Below, piece after piece: positions 8,604 through 14,632 of a stretch of 59,298 bases of DNA. The notes below the pieces were generated by a model. The model made no database searches, had not been told where the DNA came from, and saw nothing but the letters and a program-made list of their open reading frames with translations. How positions within the stretch are numbered: position 1 is the stretch's first letter; each line of letters begins with the position of its first letter. The position numbers and the translations under genes are program-made. This stretch comes from a virus: positions 1-59,298 of IMG/VR virus record IMGVR_UViG_3300009508_000017. The stretch is one strand, 5' to 3'.

Positions 8604-8802
8604 TTTTATTTGTTGTACACATGTAACAGGATTGTCCTTGGTCTGCTTGGAAGCGCATTACTTGGCTTACTGAACAAGTAGGACATTTAACCATTTCTCT
8701 ATTTTTTTTTACCGTTAGAGATGCGTTGAGAACTTCCCAAGGTCTTTCTTTAATTCCTCGGGTTGCATTACGCAGCAGCTCTCTGGCTTCTGCATATGAC
8801 AT
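8596..8802 (-). CDS. Small zinc-ribbon protein
   Basis: A 68-residue protein with two CxxC knuckles (CPTC about 39-42, CYMC about 58-61), typical of a zinc ribbon. The N-terminal half is a helix. Its ATG abuts the TAA of the upstream gene directly, and it overlaps the Cys-cluster gene downstream by 8 nt. Nucleic-acid or protein binding is likely; the partner is unknown. Confidence 0.6.
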   Translation of the reverse strand: MSYAEARELLRNATRGIKERPWEVLNASLTVKKNREMVKCPTCSVSQVMRFQADQGQSCYMCTTNKNA

Positions 8803-9159
8803 TTAAGCAACATCAAGTAGCGTTAGTTGCTTTTGAGAATAATCTGTTGAAGCATCTGCATGTATTATTGGATCGGGTGTGATCTCTGCTTTGATGCCGT
8901 AACATTTTATACTTGTGATAGTATCAAGGTTTACTGATCTGTAGTTCTCAGGTCCTCGTTTACCGGTCATTTCATATACAGTGAACTGACTATTGTCTAT
9001 TTTTGCTGAACCTCCAGGATTTATTCCTTTTGCATACTTACGCACGCGAGCTCTGCAGTTCATTATTCTTACATCACCATTCTTTTTGATGAATGTAACA
9101 CCGAAGATCTGGTTGCCCAGTGCTTTGATGATTTGTATTACTTTACTTCTATGTAGCAT
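8803..9159 (-). CDS. SH3-like beta-barrel phage protein
   Basis: This 118-residue protein matches the common 'SH3 beta-barrel fold' phage hypothetical. It has FGVTFIKKNGDVRIMNCRAR near residues 18-37, then FTVYEM, NYRSVNLDTITSIK. These proteins are widespread in T4-like and marine phages without a proven role. A GTATAACAAA sequence (9186-9177, minus) sits 20 nt upstream of the start and might be a -10 element, though no -35 is spaced from it. Confidence 0.65.
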   Translation of the reverse strand: MLHRSKVIQIIKALGNQIFGVTFIKKNGDVRIMNCRARVRKYAKGINPGGSAKIDNSQFTVYEMTGKRGPENYRSVNLDTITSIKCYGIKAEITPDPIIHADASTDYSQKQLTLLDVA

Positions 9160-9193
9160 GTTGTTATTTGTTATTATTTGTTATACAGAAAAT

Positions 9194-9547
9194 TTAATCG
9201 TCAAAACTCATATGATACAATTGGTACTCAAGATAACTTGAATCTTTTTCGGCATCTGCTTGGCTTTGCAGGAGGTCTTGCCCTTTAGGACCTTCGAACC
9301 AACCTTTTACTGCTTCGTCGAGCAGTTCTTCTAGCTCTGGTTTGGGCAGTACTACATCAGATGTTCTTAGAATATCTTCGTAATACACACAGTCTACGCC
9401 AAAATCATCATCCATAGGCGGATCCCAATACGTACCTTCTTGACCTTCGCTATGCACCGAGAATTCTAATTCACCGGATACATACACAACCTCATCAACA
9501 CCACCTATAGTCACTTTCAAGTCATCAATTTCAAACTTCATATTCAT
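9194..9547 (-). CDS. Unknown acidic protein, first gene of the leftward early operon
   Basis: A very acidic protein of 117 residues, rich in Asp/Glu in the centre and at the C-terminus, with a beta-rich N-terminus (FEIDDLKVTIGGVDEVVYVSG). No family is recognised. Acidity and early position would fit a DNA-mimic type protein, but nothing in the sequence proves it. The leader is very AT-rich and has no convincing Shine-Dalgarno site. Confidence 0.6.
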   Translation of the reverse strand: MNMKFEIDDLKVTIGGVDEVVYVSGELEFSVHSEGQEGTYWDPPMDDDFGVDCVYYEDILRTSDVVLPKPELEELLDEAVKGWFEGPKGQDLLQSQADAEKDSSYLEYQLYHMSFDD

Positions 9548-9643
9548 ACAAAACCTTTTTTTTTAATTAATTAATAAATAAATCTTCAAAAAATAATTAT
9601 AAAACTTACATCACTAAGGCATTTGCATCGGTGATGATAGTTG
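9548..9643 (-). promoter_or_regulatory. AT-rich leader with conserved 13-mer and hairpin upstream of 9194-9547
   Basis: Read leftward, CAACTATCATCAC (9643-9631) is followed by a CATCAC/GTGATG stem enclosing TGCCTTA, then TTTTATAATTATTTTTTGAA. The last part resembles the leader at 3455-3495 (TTTTATATATATTTTTTGAA), so the two leaders look duplicated. TTGGCC lies at 9652-9647, but no TATAAC follows at 17 bp, so the exact promoter is uncertain. Confidence 0.45.
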
Positions 9644-9696
9644 TTCGGCCAATACAAACGCTTGCGTATAACATGTGTCAAGTTTATTATACAGTC

Positions 9697-9924
9697 ATGC
9701 CCAGGAACTATGCCAAAGAGTATAAAAACTACCATAAAAAGCCTAAGCAGAAAAAGCGTAGGGCTAACCGCAACACTGCCAGGGCTAAGATGGTAAAAGC
9801 TGGTAAGGCGTCAAAGGGAGATGGAAAAGACGTCCATCACAAGAACCGGAACACTAAAGACAATAGGAGTAAAAACTTAGCTGTCATCTCCAAGAGGAAG
9901 AATCGGTCTTTCAAGAGGAAGTAG
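9697..9924 (+). CDS. HNH-type endonuclease-like small protein
   Basis: I choose the ATG at 9697, giving 75 residues that begin MPRNYAKEY; the frame is open further upstream but lacks plausible sequence there. The product is very basic and contains DVHHKNRNTKDNRSKNL (about residues 49-65), the betabeta-alpha-metal signature of HNH nucleases (HH...N...N). Short single-domain proteins of this kind are common in phages as free-standing HNH genes. It is the only rightward gene here and is convergent with the RHH gene 9877-10080, overlapping its 3' end by 48 nt. Confidence 0.65.
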   Translation: MPRNYAKEYKNYHKKPKQKKRRANRNTARAKMVKAGKASKGDGKDVHHKNRNTKDNRSKNLAVISKRKNRSFKRK

Positions 9925-10080
9925 GTTTTCGATCAAAGGCGGACGCTCGAGGCAAAGTCTCACATAAGCACTAAAACTTATATGAGCTTCAAAAGCCACC
10001 TTTACATGTTTTTTATGAAATTCTTTGGGCAGAGAAATATTCACACGAATCTGGGCGCATTTATCGTTTCTTTTTAACAT
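9877..10080 (-). CDS. Ribbon-helix-helix regulator A
   Basis: Within 67 residues, QIRVNISLPKEFHKKHVKVAFE AHISFSAYVRLCLE (about residues 9-44) fits an Arc/CopG ribbon-helix-helix fold: a beta strand, then helix A, then helix B. The C-terminus is Pro/Leu-rich. The ATG is immediately downstream of an inverted pair of AATATTGTTT/AGAAACAATA boxes (10081-10107), so autoregulation is likely. I infer that it binds the box array up to 10379 and takes part in the lysis-lysogeny decision. Confidence 0.65.
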   Translation of the reverse strand: MLKRNDKCAQIRVNISLPKEFHKKHVKVAFEAHISFSAYVRLCLERPPLIENLLPLERPILPLGDDS

Positions 10081-10379
10081 AATATTGTTTTTTATGGAGA
10101 AACAATAAGGTTTTTGGCAACCCCAAACCGCTGTTTTTCAGCAGTTTACGCACCAAGTACGCACTTAAATATTGTTTCTTGTTTTTTTTTAGTACTAAGC
10201 GTACAACAGAGAATTTACAATCACATTCCCCTACCTCCTCTTTTTATTATTATTATTATTATATTCATACATAAAAAAAAACAAGAAACAATATATGGCC
10301 TCTTGAGCCTTTGAATACCAACGACTTATGGAATATTGTTTTTCCTGAGAAACAATATTTTTGGACGAGAAACAATATT
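10081..10379. promoter_or_regulatory. Operator array of AATATTGTTTCT boxes
   Basis: There are seven copies of the box AATATTGTTTCT or its complement, some truncated. They lie at 10081-10090(+), 10098-10107(-), 10168-10179(+), 10284-10294(-), 10332-10341(+), 10348-10359(-) and 10368-10379(-). Three sets form inverted pairs. There is no gene of convincing length in this 358-nt gap. Such clustered palindromic boxes beside RHH genes are typical of cooperative repressor operators. Confidence 0.65.
10169..10294. repeat. 23-bp perfect inverted repeat with an 80-nt spacer
   Basis: Positions 10169-10191 and 10272-10294 are perfect reverse complements. Each arm contains one AATATTGTTTCT-type box plus a run of nine T or A. 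The spacer holds a TTATTATTATT tract. It could be a large operator pair supporting DNA looping, or a cruciform or long transcript hairpin. Confidence 0.75.
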
Positions 10380-10385
10380 TTGACC

Positions 10386-10416
10386 AAAAAAAAAGCTACC
10401 CTTGTGAGGTAGCTTT
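10386..10416 (-). terminator. Rho-independent terminator after RHH regulator B
   Basis: On the minus strand, AAAGCTACC (10416-10408), a 7-nt loop, GGTAGCTTT (10400-10392) and a T-run. The perfect 9-bp stem lies 23 nt past the stop of gene 10439-10690 and separates that gene from the box array. Confidence 0.85.
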
Positions 10417-10438
10417 GCCTAAATGTATAGAGCAAACG

Positions 10439-10690
10439 TTAGGCACGTTTAGTTAACAGGGCCTCCATTTCTTCTTTTAATTTCCGTACTTGAGCTAATT
10501 CTTGCTCAAGGACAGTCATGTCTAGTTCGCTTTGAAGAACTTCCTTGGTTCTTTTTTCCAGTTCAGCGACTATTCCCGACCTGATTATTTCGGACAGTGT
10601 CTTGTGTGACTTCTGCGATATATCGATTAACCTGTCATATAGGGGCTTGTCCAGCCGTACAGCACAAGTTACGTTTTTTACTTCATTCAT
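10439..10690 (-). CDS. Ribbon-helix-helix regulator B with coiled-coil tail
   Basis: This 83-residue protein has an N-terminal RHH domain (VTCAVRLDKPLYDRLIDISQ, then KTLSEIIRSGIVAELEKR, residues about 7-47) followed by a C-terminal amphipathic coiled coil (residues about 50-80). The coil suggests higher-order assembly. It has its own promoter (TTGACA-17-TAATGT) and terminator, so it is a stand-alone regulatory unit. Two ATTAGGGT direct repeats (10704-10711, 10729-10736) overlap the promoter and are candidate operators. A repressor role in lysogeny is inferred. Confidence 0.72.
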   Translation of the reverse strand: MNEVKNVTCAVRLDKPLYDRLIDISQKSHKTLSEIIRSGIVAELEKRTKEVLQSELDMTVLEQELAQVRKLKEEMEALLTKRA

Positions 10691-10703
10691 GTGTTATATA
10701 GAT

Positions 10704-10755
10704 ATTAGGGTTCCTTGAATAGCTCAACATTAGGGTAAAGTTTACACACTGTCAA
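10704..10755 (-). promoter_or_regulatory. Promoter and direct-repeat operator of RHH regulator B
   Basis: Minus strand: TTGACA (10755-10750), a 17-nt spacer and TAATGT (10732-10727). ATTAGGGT occurs twice as a direct repeat, 25 bp apart (10704-10711 and 10729-10736); the second overlaps the -10. This is the best consensus -35 in the control region. Confidence 0.65.
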
Positions 10756-10844
10756 CTCATGTTATGCATAAAAACGACACATAAATAGCTTACTGCTTAC
10801 ACACCAACGACTTAACGTTTATAAAAAAAACCACTTATTCATTC

Positions 10845-10873
10845 TTGCACCCCAATGTATTACATAGTATAAC
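10845..10873 (+). promoter_or_regulatory. Sigma-70-like rightward early promoter
   Basis: TTGCAC (10845-10850), a 17-nt spacer and TATAAC (10868-10873). The predicted start of transcription is about 10880, which is the A of the ATG of the next gene, so the transcript may be leaderless. It faces into the replication module and diverges from regulator B. Confidence 0.65.
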
Positions 10874-10879
10874 AAAACT

Positions 10880-11044
10880 ATGCACTCAGGAGACCCTAAG
10901 AAAGAACTACACAGGCAAGTCAATGTAAGACTAAGTTCAGAGTTGTTTTCAGAGGTAAGTAAGTTAGCTGACTCTGTCACTAGTTCCGTTTCTCAAATCA
11001 TACGAGAAGCTTTGATAAGGTACATCAATGGTAGGAAAAAGTAA
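10880..11044 (+). CDS. Ribbon-helix-helix regulator C, 54 aa
   Basis: ATG at 10880, TAA at 11042-11044. The product has a short polar lead (MHSGDPKKELHR), a strand QVNVRLS and two helices ELFSEVSKLADSV and VSQIIREALIRYIN, a textbook RHH pattern. It is the first gene after the rightward promoter and overlaps the next gene by 17 nt. With only about 6 nt between the -10 and the ATG it may be translated from a leaderless transcript. Its position suggests a Cro-like role, which is inference. Confidence 0.65.
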   Translation: MHSGDPKKELHRQVNVRLSSELFSEVSKLADSVTSSVSQIIREALIRYINGRKK

Positions 11045-11246
11045 GCCCGACGCCGAATCCCTTACGGCTTTCTTCGTTCTCGATGTTCTTACCCCATTGA
11101 GGAAACTCTATAATATAGCGTCCAAAGAGACCTGGCGTAAGCTCAGAGCCCAAGGCCTGAAGACCTACAAGGTAAGTGGGTTGGGTGTATGTATTAGACC
11201 ATCCGAACTCAAGCTCTATTTAGATGAGGCCTCTATACAGGAATGA
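11028..11246 (+). CDS. Small excisionase/MerR-like HTH protein
   Basis: In this 72-residue protein, NIASKETWRKLRAQGLKTYKV near residues 29-49, followed by IRPSELKLYLDE, matches the winged-helix layout of excisionase/HTH_17 proteins. The last part is the typical 'DLxxWL' helix. It could be the recombination directionality factor for the integrase or another DNA-binding regulator. It overlaps RHH C upstream by 17 nt and the resolvase downstream by 4 nt. Confidence 0.55.
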   Translation: MVGKSKPDAESLTAFFVLDVLTPLRKLYNIASKETWRKLRAQGLKTYKVSGLGVCIRPSELKLYLDEASIQE

Positions 11247-11680
11247 AAAGCTGTATTTTAGCCGTAGATCCAGGGGTTTCTGGAGGCATGGCGTATTACC
11301 GGGACGGGGAGATAACTCTTCGAAAGTTCACCGACGAAGACGAATTCATAAGTTACGTAAAATCGCATGGAGAATGCGAGCAAGCAGTCGTAGAACATGT
11401 ACCGAAGTATATAGGGAATCAGATGATGGCCTCTCACAGCTTTACACTGGGGTACAACATGGGTTTCGAAGTTGGAGCGATCAAGGGCTTGGATATACCG
11501 GTGGACCTCGTTCGCCCTCAGAAATGGCAAGGCTCGATTCCTGGACTGAAGGGGGTTACTGGACACAAGAGAAAGAAACTTTTAAAGGAACACGCGCAGA
11601 GACTGTATCCTGGCTTGAAGGTTACGCTAGCAACTGCGGACGCCCTACTAATTTTAAACCACTACCTAAAGATGACATGA
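11243..11680 (+). CDS. RuvC-like Holliday-junction resolvase
   Basis: This 145-residue protein fits the short phage RuvC/RNase H-fold resolvase family. Candidate metal-binding residues are D9 in AVDPGVSGG, E51 in VVEHVP and D133 in ATADALLI. PQKWQG and GHKRKK are the usual substrate-facing segments. It would cleave branched DNA before packaging or during recombination. It overlaps the upstream gene by 4 nt, and its stop overlaps the next ATG as ATGA. Confidence 0.85.
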   Translation: MKSCILAVDPGVSGGMAYYRDGEITLRKFTDEDEFISYVKSHGECEQAVVEHVPKYIGNQMMASHSFTLGYNMGFEVGAIKGLDIPVDLVRPQKWQGSIPGLKGVTGHKRKKLLKEHAQRLYPGLKVTLATADALLILNHYLKMT

Positions 11681-11919
11681 AAAAAAGACCAAAGAAAAAG
11701 ATGGGTACTTCTAAGTTCCCTGGCTACTCGGCTCCTCCTGAGCCCAGTGCTGACACCTACATTCCCAACTATAGTTGGAGACATACAATGAAGTCTGTTA
11801 AACCCGAAACCAATAAAAGCAATGTATCGCTATTTACTGTGGTTCTTAGGACTGTGCTTCGTGGGTACGGTCTTATTAAATCCTGCTTGTGCCGGATCGT
11901 CTGTACTAAAAAAGACTAA
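11677..11919 (+). CDS. Unknown small basic, proline-containing protein
   Basis: An ATG overlapping the resolvase stop gives an 80-residue product. The first 50 residues look genuine (basic MKKRPKKK, then PGYSAPPEPSADTYIP), while the last 30 overlap another frame with its own plausible small protein (11822-11959). No family is recognised. A shorter real product or a two-gene overlap is possible. Confidence 0.45.
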   Translation: MKKRPKKKMGTSKFPGYSAPPEPSADTYIPNYSWRHTMKSVKPETNKSNVSLFTVVLRTVLRGYGLIKSCLCRIVCTKKD

Positions 11920-11959
11920 AAACTCTGATAGTAGTTCCCATAAATGCTGTAAAGAGTAG
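11822..11959 (+). CDS. Tiny putative exported peptide, overlapping frame
   Basis: ATG at 11822 and TAG at 11957 give 45 residues. It begins MYRYLLWFLGLCFVGTVLLN, a short positive start and a hydrophobic stretch, then PACAGSS, with an A-x-A signal-peptidase-like site or a poor lipobox. The mature part would be small, polar and end in HKCCKE. It lies out of frame within the 3' end of the 11677 gene, an Rz/Rz1-like arrangement, but the host frame has no membrane segment. No Shine-Dalgarno site is visible. Confidence 0.35.
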   Translation: MYRYLLWFLGLCFVGTVLLNPACAGSSVLKKTKNSDSSSHKCCKE

Positions 11960-11996
11960 GGTTTCCGGTTTTTTTTCGGTTTTTTTGATTATTTTA

Positions 11997-12036
11997 TTCA
12001 CTTTCTGTGTGATAAGTGTATAACTAAGTGCTTATC
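11997..12036 (+). promoter_or_regulatory. Possible promoter and palindrome before the zinc-ribbon gene
   Basis: TTCACT (11997-12002), a 16-nt spacer and TATAAC (12019-12024). A GATAAG/CTTATC inverted repeat (12011-12016, 12031-12036) straddles the -10 and could be an operator. T-rich runs (11967-11990) upstream lack a clear stem. Confidence 0.4.
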
Positions 12037-12046
12037 TGTTAAACAT

Positions 12047-12385
12047 ATGAAATGTATTATTTGTGGTAAAAACAAGACGAACACCGTTGATTCACGTAAG
12101 AAGGAAAACTACGTACACCGCAGGAGGGAATGTCCACGTTGTGGAACAAGATTCTCTACTTCCGAGTACACCAACAAGCACATTATCGAGCTCCAAAAGT
12201 CTTATCGAGATCTCGAAGAAGAACTTGAAGGGCTTCAAGCCTGGAAAGAACTTGTGGAAAAACGTACCCACGGCTATTCGCTATGCGAAATCCCCGACCG
12301 TTCACTACAAGGGTCACCACAACTGCGATCCCGAAGTAGACGTAAGGCTGGCAGAGATGTGCGAGAAGGCGTTCGTAACGGGTGA
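12047..12385 (+). CDS. NrdR-type zinc-ribbon protein
   Basis: The N-terminus (MKCIICGK, VDSRKKEN, HRRRECPRCGTRFSTSE) is the NrdR zinc ribbon with two CxxC pairs (C3/C6 and C29/C32). The NrdR ATP-cone domain is absent. A helical/coiled segment follows (residues about 48-72). The last 40 residues read as low-quality sequence and overlap the frame that encodes a clear sigma region 4 (next entry). The true product may therefore end sooner or be joined to that domain by a frameshift. NrdR represses ribonucleotide reductase genes in bacteria; a DNA-binding role is inferred. Confidence 0.6.
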   Translation: MKCIICGKNKTNTVDSRKKENYVHRRRECPRCGTRFSTSEYTNKHIIELQKSYRDLEEELEGLQAWKELVEKRTHGYSLCEIPDRSLQGSPQLRSRSRRKAGRDVREGVRNG

Positions 12386-12572
12386 GCTTGAATGTAGAGG
12401 TTATACTCTTGAAGAGATAGGTAATTACGTTGGCATAAGTCGTGAAAGGATCCGCCAGATCCAAGACATCGCACTAAATAATCTAAGAGGTTATATAAAA
12501 CAGGCATTTGGATGGGAGTTAGATTTAAGAGATCTGCTTCGCAACACGGAGACGAACTATGACGACCTCTAA
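12251..12572 (+). CDS. Sigma-70 region 4 HTH protein, start uncertain
   Basis: YTLEEIGNYVGISRERIRQIQ, about 50 residues from the C-terminus, is a near-consensus sigma-70 region 4.2 helix-turn-helix. It is preceded by plausible sequence (RYAKSPTVHYKG, DPEVDVRLAEMCEKAF). The frame has no good ATG in the right place; TTG at 12251, shortly after GGAAAG, is one candidate. The other possibility is a +1 frameshift from the zinc-ribbon frame, giving one zinc-ribbon/coiled-coil/sigma-4 protein. It would recruit or redirect host RNA polymerase. Its 3' end overlaps the helicase start by 14 nt. Confidence 0.6.
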
Positions 12573-13878
12573 AGTAGAATTATATTCGTGGCAGAAAGGT
12601 CATGCACAAAAGCTCCACGATTCTTTATCTAAGTACGGGGTAGCAAAGGACGGCTCTGACACAGGCACTGGCAAGACTGTTGTAGCAGTTAAGGTAATCA
12701 AAGACCTAGGCCTAGCGCCCTTCGTCATTTGCCCAAAGGCTGTTATTCCAAGCTGGAGTCAGTGGGTCAAAGAACTCTTCCCCTACCTCGACCCTTCTCA
12801 AGTCGTACACAATTACGAAAAGCTAAAGGGAGGAAAGACTTTATATATCAAACGCAAGGGCAAGGGTTATGAGTGGCAGATCAATCGTGATAAGTTGGTC
12901 ATAGTTTTTGACGAGGATCATTACTGCAAGGGAGAAAAGTCTCTCAATTCTAAGATGCTTCGAGCAGCTAAGCGTCAGGGTTATAAGCTTCTATGTTTAG
13001 GTGCGACCTCATGTTCCTCTCCTCTCGACATGAAAGCCTTGGGTTATGCTTTAGACTTGCACGTCTCTTCAGATTTTTGGTCATGGTGTCAGCAAAACCG
13101 TTGCCGTCCAGGTCAGTGGGGTGGGCTCGAGTATTTTGGTGGAGATGAGCATAAGAAAAAACTGCATGACATGATCTATGCTAAAGGCTCACGTATTTCG
13201 ATTGCTGATCTACCGGCTGGCACCTTCCCTGACAATTTAGTTTCTCCAAACATATACGAGATGAAGAATGTCCATGACATAGATGTGTTATATGAGGACA
13301 TCATGGATGAAATAGAACAGTTAGAAGACGAGGAAGACGATCGGTTAGCTATTACTAAGATACTAGATGAGCGTAGAGAGATCGAACACTACAAGGTAGA
13401 TCTGTTTGCTGACTTGGCTCAGGAGTATTTGAAGGAAGGCAACTCAGTCGTAGTGTTTGTAAATTTCACCGACACTTTAGAACAACTTGCAGCGACCATG
13501 TCTTCTATGCACGATGTCAATCCCCTTACGGTCTATGGCGGCCAGAGTTCAACCATGCGACAAGCTAGTTTAGAACTATTCCAATCTAACAAAAGCAAGA
13601 TGCTTATCGCCACAATACAGAGTGGTGGTGTTGGAATTAATTTACACGATGTTCATGGTGGGCATCCAAGGCGAACGATAATGAGCCCTACCTTTTCAGC
13701 CATCGACATGAAGCAGGCTTTAGGTAGATGTTACCGCGCCGGAGGTATGACACCTGTAATACAAAATTTAGTCTTCGCTGCTAATACCGTAGAAGAATAC
13801 GTGTACCGAAAAGTTAAGGCGAAAATCAATAATATTGACCTAATTAACGATAGAGACGTGACACCATGTGGGATCTAG
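12559..13878 (+). CDS. SF2 DNA helicase (SNF2/DEAD-like)
   Basis: A helicase of 439 residues: Walker A SDTGTGKT (33-40), Walker B VFDEDH (117-121, a DEDH box), a GATSC segment (motif III region), a C-terminal helicase domain with VVVFVNFTD and IQSGGVGINLHD, and motif VI QALGRCYRAGG. The layout matches phage SF2 helicases that act in replication initiation or recombination. It overlaps the sigma-4 gene upstream and the 43-aa gene downstream. Confidence 0.85.
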   Translation: MTTSKVELYSWQKGHAQKLHDSLSKYGVAKDGSDTGTGKTVVAVKVIKDLGLAPFVICPKAVIPSWSQWVKELFPYLDPSQVVHNYEKLKGGKTLYIKRKGKGYEWQINRDKLVIVFDEDHYCKGEKSLNSKMLRAAKRQGYKLLCLGATSCSSPLDMKALGYALDLHVSSDFWSWCQQNRCRPGQWGGLEYFGGDEHKKKLHDMIYAKGSRISIADLPAGTFPDNLVSPNIYEMKNVHDIDVLYEDIMDEIEQLEDEEDDRLAITKILDERREIEHYKVDLFADLAQEYLKEGNSVVVFVNFTDTLEQLAATMSSMHDVNPLTVYGGQSSTMRQASLELFQSNKSKMLIATIQSGGVGINLHDVHGGHPRRTIMSPTFSAIDMKQALGRCYRAGGMTPVIQNLVFAANTVEEYVYRKVKAKINNIDLINDRDVTPCGI

Positions 13879-13997
13879 ATACAATCAAAGAGATTAATAA
13901 ATGTTTACCGCGTAAACATGACACCAAGCACATGTCGAAATTATGGCGTTATTTCGACGCATGGAGAAAGCATTTGTTTAACAAGAAAAAAAAATAA
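13866..13997 (+). CDS. Small basic protein, 43 aa
   Basis: An ATG inside the 3' end of the helicase gene opens a 43-residue frame ending in TAA. It is rich in Lys, His and Trp (SKLWRYFDAWRKHLF) and ends in a Lys run. It fills the gap between the helicase and the 13999 gene exactly, which favours a real gene. No function is recognised. Confidence 0.45.
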   Translation: MWDLDTIKEINKCLPRKHDTKHMSKLWRYFDAWRKHLFNKKKK

Positions 13998-13998
13998 T

Positions 13999-14310
13999 AT
14001 GGGATACTATAGAATGGAAGAAGAAAGCGAAGGAGGGGACGGAGAGTTCCACAAAATTTCTTTAAAGAAATTGGAAGACTTACCTCCCGAGATATACAAA
14101 GAGCTGGTCGAAAGATCGTTAGCTCTAGCTACTCGGATCAAGGAAAGATCTGACAAGCTAAAGTCTGTGATTGGAATCACAACTATAGAAGGCTCGGAAG
14201 CCGCAGAAGACGCGTTTTGGAGGACAGCTAGTATAGAACAGTTAGCTTTCTTCGAAATGCAAATCAACAATATACACACCTGTCTAGAAGACCTAATAAA
14301 CACCAAATAA
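13999..14310 (+). CDS. Unknown acidic helical protein, 103 aa
   Basis: I prefer the ATG at 13999 because the in-frame extension back to 13918 overlaps the 43-aa gene. The product begins MGYYRMEEES and is acidic, with long predicted helices (LEDLPPEIYKELVERSLALATRIK). No domain is recognised. It lies 1 nt from the next gene. Confidence 0.6.
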   Translation: MGYYRMEEESEGGDGEFHKISLKKLEDLPPEIYKELVERSLALATRIKERSDKLKSVIGITTIEGSEAAEDAFWRTASIEQLAFFEMQINNIHTCLEDLINTK

Positions 14311-14311
14311 C

Positions 14312-14632
14312 ATGACAAAAGAAAAAGAAAAAGAAGAAGAAGTAGGAGAAGAAGAGCTCTCTCGCTATGAGGAACTGGTAAAAGAACGTTTAGAACTTTT
14401 GAAAAAAGGTTTCGACGATTTCCCCAGCGTAGAAGGAGATGAAGAGGGTAATAAACTGCCAGGGTTTATAATGATGCACATCGCTCAGTTATATACTCGA
14501 CTGGATCTGACTCTTGGAGAGATGGAAGAAGTACAGACTAAGGTTCATACCCTTATTAAAGCTTCTCTTCCCGACATGTACGCCCAGGCAAAGGAAGACT
14601 TCGAAAAGGAGTTAGCTAAAGAGCCAGCATGA
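14312..14632 (+). CDS. Unknown acidic helical protein, 106 aa
   Basis: A Glu/Lys-rich helical protein with a very charged N-terminus (MTKEKEKEEEVGEEE). It may pair with its upstream neighbour, being similar in size and composition. It overlaps the nuclease N-terminal fragment by 4 nt (ATGA). The function is unknown. Confidence 0.6.
   Translation: MTKEKEKEEEVGEEELSRYEELVKERLELLKKGFDDFPSVEGDEEGNKLPGFIMMHIAQLYTRLDLTLGEMEEVQTKVHTLIKASLPDMYAQAKEDFEKELAKEPA

Larger units (their letters stand above)
10317..10814 (+). repeat. 12-bp direct repeat ACCAACGACTTA flanking regulator B
   Basis: The copies are at 10317-10328 and 10803-10814. One lies beside the AATATTGTTTCT boxes and the other in the divergent promoter region upstream of the rightward RHH gene. 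A 12-bp exact match inside a short control region is suggestive of a shared binding site, but two copies are weak evidence. Confidence 0.4.

Noticed and set aside
9631-9696. Longer N-terminus for the HNH-like gene
   Set aside because: It contains the leftward operon's regulatory motif, and the family-like sequence starts at the ATG at 9697.
10247-10262. TTATTATTATT tract as a microsatellite phase switch
   Set aside because: Not inside a gene and too short; a similar tract at 469-481 suggests AT bias.
11224-11676. Upstream part of a 231-aa ORF overlapping the resolvase
   Set aside because: Arg/Ser/Gly-rich shadow sequence in another frame of the clear RuvC-like gene; only the part after 11677 may be coding.
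12559-13878. Terminase large subunit
   Set aside because: Has SF2 motif VI (QALGRCYRAGG) and a helicase C domain, with no terminase nuclease domain.
13918-13998. Longer N-terminus for the 13999-14310 gene
   Set aside because: Overlaps the better-placed 43-aa frame and adds implausible sequence.
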